Part shown: positions 1 through 6,017 of the stretch, one piece after another
Numbering within the stretch: the stretch's first letter is position 1
Layout of the letters: the number at the start of each line of letters is the position of its first letter
Assembly: GCA_003524335.1 (NCBI GenBank)
Contig: DQHV01000368.1
Span: 3,523 to 12,623, forward strand
Reading direction: 5' to 3'
Length of the DNA: 9,101 bases
DNA from: Candidatus Aminicenantota bacterium
GTDB lineage: Bacteria > Acidobacteriota > Aminicenantia > Aminicenantales > UBA8522
The notes under the pieces: generated by a model
Database searches by the model: none
What the model was told of the DNA's origin: nothing
Seen by the model: only the letters and a program-made list of their open reading frames with translations
Made by a program: the position numbers and the translations under genes

Positions 1-1019
1 CGCTCATCCAGGTCATCACCTTCGGCATGGGCACGACCCTCAGCGGCAAGGATTTTGGCCGCGTTATCACCATGCCCTGGCCGGTCTTAATCGGCATGTT
101 CCTTCAGTACTTGATCATGCCGCTCGTGGGCTTCGGGATCGCTACACTCTTCCGGTTCGAGCCCGAAATCGGCGCCGGAATTATCCTGATCGGCTCGGTG
201 CCGGGAGGCGTCGCCTCGAACCTGATCAACTACCTGGCCGGCGCCAACGTCGCCCTGTCCGTAACCATGACCGCCGTATCCACTCTGATTTCGCCCCTCC
301 TAACTCCCTTCTGGATGAAGGTCCTGGCCGGCCGGATGGTTCCTGTCGATTTTCTTTCAATGATGTTCTCGATCATCAACATGATCATCGTCCCGATCAT
401 CGCCGGCCTCATCGCCAACAGGATTCTCTACAGCCGGAAGCGTTGGGCCGGACGGGCCGCCGTCCTCGGGATCATCGCAGCCGGATGCTTTGTCCTGGCT
501 GCGGGGGTTTTCCTCTGGAGCATGGCGTTCCTTGGACCATTGGCCCAGATGAAGGGCGGCCTGCTCGTCGGGCTGGGGTTGATCGGCCTGGTGTCGCTGG
601 CCAAACTCGTCATGCAGCATGTCATCAAAGGTCCCGAAAACTGGATGGACAAGGCGCTGCCGGTCGTTTCCATGGCCGGGATCTGCCTGATCATCGCCAT
701 TATCACCGCCCGCTCCCGGGACCAGCTTCTCACCTCCGGGCTGCTTCTCATTTTCGCCGCCATTCTCCACAATGCGACGGGTTACTTCCTCGGCTACTGG
801 GGCTCCCGGGCCTTCCGGCTCAATGAGATCGACAGTCGCACCGTCGCCGTCGAAGTGGGGATGCAGAACGGAGGGATGGCCACGGGGATCGCCATGGACG
901 TCCTGAAGAGCGCCAAGGCCGCGCTGGCGCCGGCTATCTTCGGGCCGTGGATGAATATCTCGGGCTCGATCCTCGCTTCCTGGTGGCGTCGCCGAATCCC
1001 AAAGTCTCGCTCACTCTAA
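1..1019 (+). CDS. Bile acid:sodium symporter (BASS) family transporter, 5'-truncated by window edge
   Basis: Probable sodium-coupled inner-membrane importer of the BASS family (Pfam SBF-like fold). Substrates in the family range from bile acids to pantothenate and small organic acids, and the substrate here cannot be read. The frame is open from base 3, reading LIQVITFG before the first ATG at base 27, and the conserved 'FGMGTTLSGKDF' stretch spans that ATG. The true start therefore lies left of the window and the ATG at 27 is internal. Family landmarks present are a PGGVASN motif with 'NYLAGANVALSVTMTAVSTL' (about bases 204-290), the STLISPLLTPFW stretch, and a late EVGMQNGGMATGIA segment (about bases 851-895), which corresponds to the sodium-binding EXGXQN helix. 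Hydrophobic segments run throughout, and the protein ends in a short basic tail (WWRRR). The stop is TAA at 1017-1019. No obvious partner gene lies next to it. Family assignment is confident; substrate is unknown. Confidence 0.9.
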   Translation, partial: LIQVITFGMGTTLSGKDFGRVITMPWPVLIGMFLQYLIMPLVGFGIATLFRFEPEIGAGIILIGSVPGGVASNLINYLAGANVALSVTMTAVSTLISPLLTPFWMKVLAGRMVPVDFLSMMFSIINMIIVPIIAGLIANRILYSRKRWAGRAAVLGIIAAGCFVLAAGVFLWSMAFLGPLAQMKGGLLVGLGLIGLVSLAKLVMQHVIKGPENWMDKALPVVSMAGICLIIAIITARSRDQLLTSGLLLIFAAILHNATGYFLGYWGSRAFRLNEIDSRTVAVEVGMQNGGMATGIAMDVLKSAKAALAPAIFGPWMNISGSILASWWRRRIPKSRSL

Positions 1020-1066
1020 CAAAATTTCTCCCCAGGGATAACCATCTCTCCTCTTCTGCCCGATCC

Positions 1067-1357
1067 TCATTCTCTAGATCGTAGAGGCCTGTAAAGCTTG
1101 TCCCGAAAGGGGCGCTCTCGCAGTAAAACGGCCTGCAGGAAGCGGAAGCTGTCGGCCAGGTATCCTTCGTAGCCGCTTGGCTTGCCGTCCCGGGTCGTCC
1201 AGTCTATTCCCTGCCCGCCGGCGTCCCGGACACCGTTCTGGAACTCGCCCCGCATCTGGCGCTCGAGCATCGCCCGCAGCACTCGATCGGCGCGCTCCGG
1301 CTCTTCCAAGACATAGTGGGCGGCCAGAAAATGAAGACCAATGAGCGCCGCTTGATC
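1067..1357 (-). pseudogene. C-terminal remnant of a glycosidase-like (alpha/alpha-barrel type) protein
   Basis: The minus-strand frame is open from an in-frame TAA at 1358-1360 to the TGA stop at 1067-1069, about 96 codons. It begins DQAALIGLHFLAAHYVLEEP and contains RGEFQNGVRDAGGQGIDWTT followed by GKPSGYEGYLADSFRFLQAV. The GIDW...G.PsGYEGYLAD...FL pattern resembles the end of six-hairpin glycosidase-like proteins (for example unsaturated glycosyl hydrolases). I cannot name the family with certainty. There is no in-frame ATG, no ribosome binding site and no N-terminal part. The similarity-like text runs right up to the stop at 1358, so this looks like a decayed or truncated 3' end rather than a working gene. 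It lies on the same strand as, and downstream of, the GH113-like gene, so both may derive from a sugar-degradation cluster. A short functional protein from the TTG at 1307-1309 is possible but unlikely. Confidence 0.5.
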
Positions 1358-1359
1358 TT

Positions 1360-1476
1360 ATGGTTTGTCACAACTCGGCGCGACCTCGAGGTCTCGCCGC
1401 CGGTATTGTGGACTACAAAGTTTGCGCCGTGGACGAGACCTCGTCGGGGCTGCTGTTCGCCCGTCGCAAGGATTAG
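1360..1476 (+). other. Spacer between glycosidase remnant and GH113-like gene; possible short plus-strand relic
   Basis: The 112-bp spacer (1361-1472) lies beside an abrupt stop in the remnant frame. On the plus strand it reads as 38 open codons with coding-like GC3 usage, ending GIVDYKVCAVDETSSGLLFA then RRKD and a TAG at 1474-1476. It also contains the palindrome GACCTCGAGGTC (1382-1393). In a GC-rich genome such a frame can arise by chance, and no ribosome binding site precedes the ATG at 1360. I therefore record it only as a possible fragment of another gene at a rearrangement junction. Confidence 0.2.
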
Positions 1477-3059
1477 CGGTCGGTCGGCGCTTTGGCCGGT
1501 CGAGGTCGCTCTCCCCGCCATTTTGCGCCGATGATCCGCAAGTCATCGACCCAGAAGGCCGCCGTTCCTTGTCCTGAGCGATCCTGTAGGGAGAACCGGG
1601 AAAGGAGGGTCCTGGCCGCGCCCATAATAGGGAGCGGGATGCAGACACGCTTCCACCTCCCGGCCTCGATTTTCCCGCCATCGATGTAACGCGGGTCGTT
1701 AACTGGAGTCCTGAGCAGGGGAGTGCCATCCCGGTCGTAGAAGTACGCCCAAAGCAAGGGCTCTTCCCCGCCGAACCCGCGCACGTGGAATTCAAGGAAA
1801 TAATAGGAATACGAAGCAAACGCCGGGTGCCATACAGAAACGGCTCCCCAGGGATCAAGCCTGGCCCGGAGGGAACGGCTGCCCCGGTAGGATTCTTCGG
1901 AAGCTTCAAAATCGCGCTCCGCGCTCCAGGACCAGTCTTCCCAGCCGTCGCCGAGTCCTTCGGCCAGGATCTCAACCCTACGGTCCGGGTTCGGCTCCGG
2001 TGTCCGATGGGGAACACGCAGGCGCAAGCCTCCGAACCAGTTCCTGATCATATCTTCGGCGGGCTTGTCATGCGGCGAATACCCGTCATCTTTGGGACCG
2101 CCTTCTAACGGGTCCGGGCTCCACGACCACCAGTAGATGCCGGCGAACCAAGGCTGCCTATAAACGCTTTCAAAGGCGGCCTGATAGCAGTCCACCTGCT
2201 CTTGGAGGTCGACCTCCCCCTGGATCTGCCAGTCCCAAGGATGCATGGCTGTCCCGTCTATGCTCCGATAGCCGATCTCGGTCAGGATAAGCGGCTTCTT
2301 CCACTTGGCGGCAAGGGACGCGAGGGAGACGACAATCGGCTGCCAGGCGGTCCTGAGCTCGTCCAGCGAGGGGTTGGTCTTTGTGCTTAGAGGATAATAG
2401 GCGTCCACTCCGATGATGTCCACGGCGTCCCACCAGGTCATGCCGACTTCCTCTCCGCTGTGGTTTCCGGCGTAGATAAGGGGACCCGTGTAGCGGGAGC
2501 GGATGCCGGCCACGACCGTTCGCCAATCGGCTTCCCGGTGGGTCGTGCCCTCGAGCTCACAGCCGACACAAAACTGGTCGGCGCCATGGGCGGCGGCCAG
2601 GTCGGCATAGTGCTCGATGAATGTTCGGTAGGAGATGAACCATTCGGTCCATTCGGACTCGGTGGTATAGGACTGGCCGATCTGGCCTCGCCAATGGGAA
2701 GGGTCGTTCGAGAGGTCAAGATGCGGTTTGAGCATGACTTTAAGTCCTAGGGTATGGGCTTGGCCGAGGGCGTGGATCAGGTCGTCATCGGTCGGGGTGG
2801 ACTCGCCGGCAAAGATCCGGGTTGATCCGAGGTTGTCCTGATAGCAGGTGACGATCAGGCTGATCCAGTCGGCCCCGGTCTCGGTGAGATGGGCGAGCGA
2901 GATGTCGGAATCCGGAAGGGAGTAGAGTCCCGGCCACCAGCAGGCATAGGATATTCCCCTTTGCTTTTCCTGGGTGGCGCTTACCATAACCTGAGGCCCG
3001 GAGCAGCACGGGGGAACGAGAATCAAAAGGGCTAGCAAAAAAAGCGTCGATTTCTTCAT
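1473..3059 (-). CDS. Secreted GH113-like glycoside hydrolase (beta-mannanase type) with C-terminal beta-sandwich-like domain
   Basis: Predicted exported glycosidase of about 528 aa. The start is ATG at 3057-3059, preceded by a GTGAGGGG-type ribosome binding site; the open frame continues upstream to 3137 but that part looks non-coding. Residues 1-20 form a signal peptide (MKKSTLFLLALLILVPP). The CC at 18-19 is not a canonical lipobox, so lipid anchoring is doubtful. Residues about 33-345 form a TIM-barrel of GH113 type: GISYACWWPG at the start, FCVGCELEG at 163-171 with E168 as likely acid/base, LILTEIGYRS at 257-266 with E261 as likely nucleophile, and GIYWWSWSPDP at 307-317. GH113 enzymes act on beta-1,4-mannan or manno-oligosaccharides; that substrate is inferred from the family. 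Residues about 360-515 have the look of a carbohydrate-binding beta-sandwich (repeated aromatic strands, ending AFWVDDLRI). It is transcribed divergently from the small gene at 3331. No clear terminator follows; a 12-bp palindrome (GACCTCGAGGTC) lies downstream. Confidence 0.82.
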   Translation of the reverse strand: MKKSTLFLLALLILVPPCCSGPQVMVSATQEKQRGISYACWWPGLYSLPDSDISLAHLTETGADWISLIVTCYQDNLGSTRIFAGESTPTDDDLIHALGQAHTLGLKVMLKPHLDLSNDPSHWRGQIGQSYTTESEWTEWFISYRTFIEHYADLAAAHGADQFCVGCELEGTTHREADWRTVVAGIRSRYTGPLIYAGNHSGEEVGMTWWDAVDIIGVDAYYPLSTKTNPSLDELRTAWQPIVVSLASLAAKWKKPLILTEIGYRSIDGTAMHPWDWQIQGEVDLQEQVDCYQAAFESVYRQPWFAGIYWWSWSPDPLEGGPKDDGYSPHDKPAEDMIRNWFGGLRLRVPHRTPEPNPDRRVEILAEGLGDGWEDWSWSAERDFEASEESYRGSRSLRARLDPWGAVSVWHPAFASYSYYFLEFHVRGFGGEEPLLWAYFYDRDGTPLLRTPVNDPRYIDGGKIEAGRWKRVCIPLPIMGAARTLLSRFSLQDRSGQGTAAFWVDDLRIIGAKWRGERPRPAKAPTDR

Positions 3060-3122
3060 CGAAATACCCCTCACTTTTATATCCTTTTCCTTTGACGCGG
3101 TCAACCGTCGCGTGGCCACTTC

Positions 3123-3162
3123 GCCCTCACCCTGCACCCTCTCCTATCCAAGGGAGAAGGGA
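3123..3162. repeat. REP-like imperfect hairpin (CCCTCTCC / GGAGAAGGG type)
   Basis: The arms CCCTCTCC (3137-3144) and GGAGAAGGG (3153-3161) pair with one bulged base, and CCCTCACCCTGCA precedes them. This is the familiar intergenic CCCTCACCC...CCCTCTCC...GGGAGA style of bacterial short palindrome. A related copy in the opposite orientation lies at 7047-7086, sharing ACCCTCTCC and the AAGGGAGA arm. It sits in the 271-bp spacer between the divergent GH113-like gene and the small gene at 3331. I see no other convincing element in that spacer; a TTGACT at 3215-3220 has no good -10 box. Confidence 0.5.
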
Positions 3163-3330
3163 ATCCGAGAAAGTCGTGGCGGGCACTTGAGCATTGCCGG
3201 CAAAGAGAGTAAAATTGACTTGTTCGGTGCCTTGGATTGGAGAGTATGCAGCGTTAGAGAGGGGTCCTTGTCTGATTGGAGGTTGGGGCGTGTCGACGGC
3301 TTCGCTCACTCTGACGGGGGGAGGAGTGTG

Positions 3331-3618
3331 ATGCCCGGCGCCAAGGGCTGGGAGGTCTGCCTCTACTCCGATTTCACGGATTACCAGGTCTGGTGCAAGA
3401 ATTTCCGCTCCCGGCGACGCGCCTGCCGTTTCATGCGCAGGGAACTCGGCCGCGGCGAGTCCTTCTACTGCGCGACCATCTCCAGCGAAGAGGGTTCAGC
3501 CTTCCTTACCTTCTACTGGAACGGCCAGGTCATCATTCCCTGGGACAAACCCTGGGTGCTCTCACGGAGGCAGGCCCTCGAGCTCGAGGGGAATGGCCAA
3601 CCCGGGCCGGATTCGTAG
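3331..3618 (+). CDS. Small hypothetical protein (95 aa)
   Basis: I do not recognise this protein. The start at ATG 3331 is chosen because a strong GGGGGAGGAG ribosome binding site ends about 4-6 bases upstream, and because codons before it (an open frame back to 3112) look non-coding and overlap a REP-like repeat. The product starts MPGAKGWEVCLYSDFTDYQV and is soluble, with no signal or membrane segment. Notable content is an aromatic and charged N-terminal half, a basic RSRRRACRFMRREL stretch (about residues 26-39), three cysteines in the region 10-48, and a TFYWNGQVIIPWDKPW segment near residues 60-75, which suggests a small alpha/beta fold. It ends just before an AT-rich promoter region for the kinase/DegV gene, on the same strand and with a 101-bp gap, so it is probably a separate unit. 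The GC3-rich codon use and good ribosome binding site support a real gene; the function is unknown. Confidence 0.62.
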   Translation: MPGAKGWEVCLYSDFTDYQVWCKNFRSRRRACRFMRRELGRGESFYCATISSEEGSAFLTFYWNGQVIIPWDKPWVLSRRQALELEGNGQPGPDS

Positions 3619-3651
3619 AAAATACAAAATCTATATGAATTATCGGAATAG

Positions 3652-3695
3652 TAGAAATATTTTGACATTTCCGCTAAAATGGGGAAAATTATAGA
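3652..3695 (+). promoter_or_regulatory. Probable promoter region of the DhaL-DegV fusion gene
   Basis: The 101-bp gap is AT-rich against a GC-rich background. It holds a perfect -35 hexamer TTGACA (3662-3667) with a GAAAAT -10-like box 16 bp later (3684-3689). An alternative pairing is TAGAAA (3652-3657), 17 bp, TAAAAT (3675-3680). Either would start transcription shortly before the ATG at 3720. The choice between them is inference. Confidence 0.45.
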
Positions 3696-3719
3696 GTCTT
3701 GACGCAGCGAAGACGAAAA

Positions 3720-5498
3720 ATGAAAATCCGCTATATCAACAGCCGGCGGCTGTACCTGGCCTTCCTGGCGGGCGGCAACGCCGTCATCCAGGACAAGGAC
3801 TACCTCAACCGGATCAACGTCTTCCCCGTCCCGGACGCGGACACCGGGACCAACCTGGCGGCCACCATGCGCTCGATCGCCGAGACGGCCGTAGTCAGCA
3901 GGTCCCTGAAGACCACTCTCCGGTCGATCGCCGACGCCGCCCTCTCCGGAGCCCGGGGTAACTCCGGGCTCATCTTCGCCCAGTTTCTCCACAGCCTGAG
4001 CACCGAGATCGAGAACGAGAACCATCTCACGGTCAGGACCTTCGCCGAGTCGGTCCGGCGGGCGGCCCATTCGGCCCACAAAGCCATGCTTCACCCGGTC
4101 GAGGGGACGATGCTCACGGTCATGCGGGAATGGGCCGAGGCCGTGCACCAGAAGGCCGCCAAGACGTCCGATTTCGTGGACCTTCTCTACGATTCTCTCC
4201 AGGCGGCGAAGCAATCGCTGCTGGATACGCCTAAACGGCTCGCCGTCCTGGCCAAGGCCGGTGTCGTCGATGCCGGAGCCAAGGGCTTCGTGGACTTCAT
4301 CGAGGGTGTCTGGCATTTCACCCGGGACGGCGAGTTGAGAGAAATCACCCAGATCTCCGTATCGTCTCCTGAACTGCCGCAGAAGGTCCATTCATTCAGG
4401 GGCGAGATCACCTATCGTTACTGCACCGAGGCCCTCCTCGAGGGGAAGAACATGGACCTGGGAAAGGTCCGGAGCATTATGGAGTCATGCGGCGATTCGG
4501 CCATCGTAGCCGGCTCGGAGCAGAAGTTCCGCCTCCATATCCACACCAACGCCCCGGCGGACCTGTTCCACGAGCTGAAGGACATCGGCTCGACCGTCCA
4601 GATTAAAGTCGACGATATGCGTAGACAGTACGAGGCCAGCCACAACCCGAAATCGCCGATCGCCCTGGTCACGGATTCCGCCTGCGACTTGCCGCCGGGG
4701 TTCATCGATGAGCATCAGATCCACGTCATCCCATTTAACTTGTCTTTCGGAACCGACCAGTATCTCGACAAGCTGACCATCACACCCGATCAGTTCTACA
4801 CGCTGCTTAAAACCCGGCGCGAACACCCCCAGAGCTCTCAGGCGCCGGTGGCCCTGATGCAGAATCTTTTCTCCTTCCTTTCGACTTTCTACGAATCCAT
4901 CCTCGTCTTTAACCTCTCTTCCGGGTTGAGCGGCGCCTGGGGCTTCAGCCGGCAGGCCGCCGAGGAGGTTACGGAAAAGAGAATCTCGGTCATCGACACC
5001 AAAACGCTGTCAGTTGCGGAGGGCCTGATTGTCATGCGGGCCGCCGAGGCCCTGAGCTCAGGAGCGAGCCACGATGAAATCGTCCGCCTGTCGGAGGATT
5101 GGATCGCCAAGACGCGCATCCTCGTGGACATCGCCACCCTCAAATACCTGGTCCGCGGCGGCCGGATCAGCCCGATGAAGGGACTCGTCGCCAGATTGCT
5201 CAACCTCAAGCCTATCATCACCATCGACGAGAACGGGAAGGGGCTTCCCTTCGGAAAGTCGTTCGGCCGCCGGAGCAATATGAAGAAGATCCTCCGGATG
5301 ATCGGAGAGATGGCCGCCGAGAAAAAAATCTGGCATTACGCTATCGTGCACGCCCAGAACCTGCCGCGCGCCCAGGCGTATGCGTTGAAACTCGAGGAGT
5401 CGCTCGGCCGTCCGCCCGCCTACATCATGGATGTCTCGCCCGTGATCGGCGTCCACAACGGCATCGGTGTCGTGGGCGTCGCCCTCATGTTTGAATAA
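3720..5498 (+). CDS. Fused fatty-acid-kinase-like protein: DhaL/FakA-type kinase + DegV/FakB-type lipid-binding domain
   Basis: About 592 aa, from ATG 3720 (a TTG at 3699 in frame is possible; neither has a strong ribosome binding site). Residues 1-200 are a DhaL/FakA kinase domain: VFPVPDADTGTN at 34-45 with the metal-binding aspartates D39 and D41 (the usual PDGDTG has A40 instead of G), GARGNSG at 77-83, HPVEGTMLTV at 125-134, and VVDAGAKGF at 182-190. Residues about 228-306 match the FakA middle domain, with C235 (YRYCTEALLEG) and H273/H275 (LHIHTNAP), equivalents of its conserved Cys/His set. Residues 313-592 are a DegV/FakB domain: ALVTDSACDLP at 315-325, NLSSGLSG at 398-405, LKYLVRGGRIS at 474-484 and PVIGVHNGIGVVG at 574-586. 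In Firmicutes, FakA phosphorylates fatty acids bound to a separate FakB, feeding phospholipid synthesis. Here kinase and carrier are one polypeptide, so the predicted role is phosphorylation of exogenous or recycled fatty acids. Family is certain; the substrate is inferred. Confidence 0.9.
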   Translation: MKIRYINSRRLYLAFLAGGNAVIQDKDYLNRINVFPVPDADTGTNLAATMRSIAETAVVSRSLKTTLRSIADAALSGARGNSGLIFAQFLHSLSTEIENENHLTVRTFAESVRRAAHSAHKAMLHPVEGTMLTVMREWAEAVHQKAAKTSDFVDLLYDSLQAAKQSLLDTPKRLAVLAKAGVVDAGAKGFVDFIEGVWHFTRDGELREITQISVSSPELPQKVHSFRGEITYRYCTEALLEGKNMDLGKVRSIMESCGDSAIVAGSEQKFRLHIHTNAPADLFHELKDIGSTVQIKVDDMRRQYEASHNPKSPIALVTDSACDLPPGFIDEHQIHVIPFNLSFGTDQYLDKLTITPDQFYTLLKTRREHPQSSQAPVALMQNLFSFLSTFYESILVFNLSSGLSGAWGFSRQAAEEVTEKRISVIDTKTLSVAEGLIVMRAAEALSSGASHDEIVRLSEDWIAKTRILVDIATLKYLVRGGRISPMKGLVARLLNLKPIITIDENGKGLPFGKSFGRRSNMKKILRMIGEMAAEKKIWHYAIVHAQNLPRAQAYALKLEESLGRPPAYIMDVSPVIGVHNGIGVVGVALMFE

Positions 5499-5518
5499 AA
5501 AAGCCGACAGCTTTTTTT
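5497..5518 (+). terminator. Weak intrinsic terminator after the DhaL-DegV gene
   Basis: The arms AAAAAAGC (5497-5504) and GCTTTTTT (5510-5517) pair perfectly around a CGACA loop and are followed by Ts. The hairpin overlaps the TAA stop. Only two G-C pairs support it, so it resembles an A/T-rich, bidirectional-looking terminator of modest strength. Confidence 0.55.
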
Positions 5519-5551
5519 CCCCTTGGTTCCCCAAAAAACTGAAAAAAACTC

Positions 5552-5580
5552 TTGACAAGCCGATCTATATGTCGTATTTA
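5552..5580 (+). promoter_or_regulatory. Candidate promoter upstream of the structured intergenic region
   Basis: A perfect TTGACA (5552-5557) is followed 17 bp later by TATTTA (5575-5580), a mediocre -10. It lies just after the terminator of the preceding gene, so it would start a new transcript near 5587, directly at the first hairpin of the region described next. No convincing protein-coding gene follows before 6018. Confidence 0.4.
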
Positions 5581-5586
5581 TGACGT

Positions 5587-5770
5587 CGAGAGCACAAGAT
5601 ATTGTGTTGAAAAAGAGGGATCAGAAGCCGTAGGAAAGCCAGACCGGGGGCGGTTCTGGGCCGCTTATGGAATAAAAGGGAAGGAGGGCCAGGAGAGGAA
5701 GGAGAGGAATCCTATTGTCCTGCTCCCTTTATACACCCGGTTTCCGCCTTGGATGAGGCCCTCCTTCTTG
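5587..5770 (+). ncRNA. Candidate structured non-coding RNA or long structured leader (unassigned)
   Basis: This 184-bp stretch lacks a believable gene but holds successive hairpins on the same strand. Hairpin 1 is 5591-5608 (7 bp, AGCACAA/TTGTGTT with one G-U, loop GATA). Hairpin 2 is 5639-5659 (8 bp with one bulge, CCAGACCG/CGGTTCTGG, loop GGGG). Hairpin 3 has a perfect 11-bp closing stem, GAAGGAGGGCC (5680-5690) with GGCCCTCCTTC (5757-5767). Inside it a nested hairpin pairs GGAGAGGA (5701-5708) with TCCTGCTCC (5718-5726). The closing stem is followed by TTG and an AT-rich stretch, so it might end a transcript, although no T-run is present. It does not match the 6S, tmRNA, SRP, RNase P or common riboswitch landmarks I checked by eye. 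A transcript is inferred only from the TTGACA promoter candidate. Confidence 0.3.
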
Positions 5771-5840
5771 TAAATTCAAAGCCTCATACTTTTTCTTGAC
5801 GCATCTTCTATGATAAGTATCTCAGCTTCATCGTCAATCG

Positions 5841-5897
5841 CCCCTTTAGGTGGATTCCGGGATGAATTTCCACCCCCTGAGCTCACCCTTTAAGGGG
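5841..5897. repeat. Nested inverted repeat in the guaAB upstream region
   Basis: An outer stem CCCCTT (5841-5846) / AAGGGG (5892-5897) encloses an inner hairpin. In the inner hairpin GGTGGATTC (5849-5857) pairs with GAA (5864-5866) and TCCACC (5869-5874) around a two-base TT bulge. The 3' side merges into a GGGGACA motif at 5894-5900 that also begins the REP-like hairpin downstream. The role is unknown. Confidence 0.35.
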
Positions 5898-5914
5898 ACA
5901 AGAATTCGGTTCAT
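5894..5914. repeat. Partial copy of the GGGGACA REP-like element
   Basis: GGGGACA (5894-5900) is followed by GAATTCGGTTCAT (5902-5914). The reverse complement of the latter, ATGAACCGAATTC, closely matches the left arm of the hairpin at 6993-7033. It looks like a decayed half of the same repeat family, placed immediately upstream of the complete copy at 5929. Confidence 0.45.
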
Positions 5915-5928
5915 AAAAGAGGAAAATC

Positions 5929-5969
5929 GGGGACATGAACGAAATTTCTGAATTTCGTATCGTGTCCCC
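5929..5969. repeat. REP-like 41-nt hairpin, copy A (upstream of guaAB)
   Basis: GGGGACA (5929-5935) pairs with TGTCCCC (5963-5969), and ACGAAATT (5939-5946) with AATTTCGT (5951-5958) around loop TCTG. TGA and ATCG between the two stems can add three pairs with one bulged A, giving about 18 bp in total. Copy B at 6993-7033 has the same length and architecture. GGGGACA-type palindromes of this look are common near REP-associated tyrosine transposases, but no transposase is present here. It ends 48 bp before the guaAB start. Confidence 0.75.
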
Positions 5970-6017
5970 AGTTCTTGTGCTATCATTTCGGGAAATTCAG
6001 GAGAGAGGAGAAGCGCA

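Noticed and set aside
357..772. Two minus-strand frames (137 and 114 aa) opposite the BASS gene
   Set aside because: Antisense shadows of a membrane protein gene with well-conserved motifs.
1358..2017. 219-aa minus-strand frame overlapping the GH113-like C-terminus
   Set aside because: Shadow of the real frame: Ser/Arg/Pro-rich with no recognisable motif, while the overlapping frame has a coherent domain.
3112..3330. N-terminal extension of the small gene at 3331
   Set aside because: It runs through a REP-like repeat, has no ribosome binding site, and the ATG at 3331 has an excellent one.
3513..4391. 292-aa open frame on the minus strand
   Set aside because: It lies opposite the DhaL domain, whose motifs are unmistakable. 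Its composition (many G, D, R, V) is typical of an antisense shadow in GC-rich DNA.
5587..5770. 6S RNA, tmRNA or known riboswitch
   Set aside because: The 5' and 3' ends do not form the long 6S-type duplex, there is no tmRNA tRNA-like end, and no riboswitch core motif was recognised.
5552..5773. 73-aa plus-strand frame in the spacer before guaAB
   Set aside because: It starts inside the TTGACA promoter box, has no ribosome binding site, shows poor codon usage and overlaps strong hairpins.
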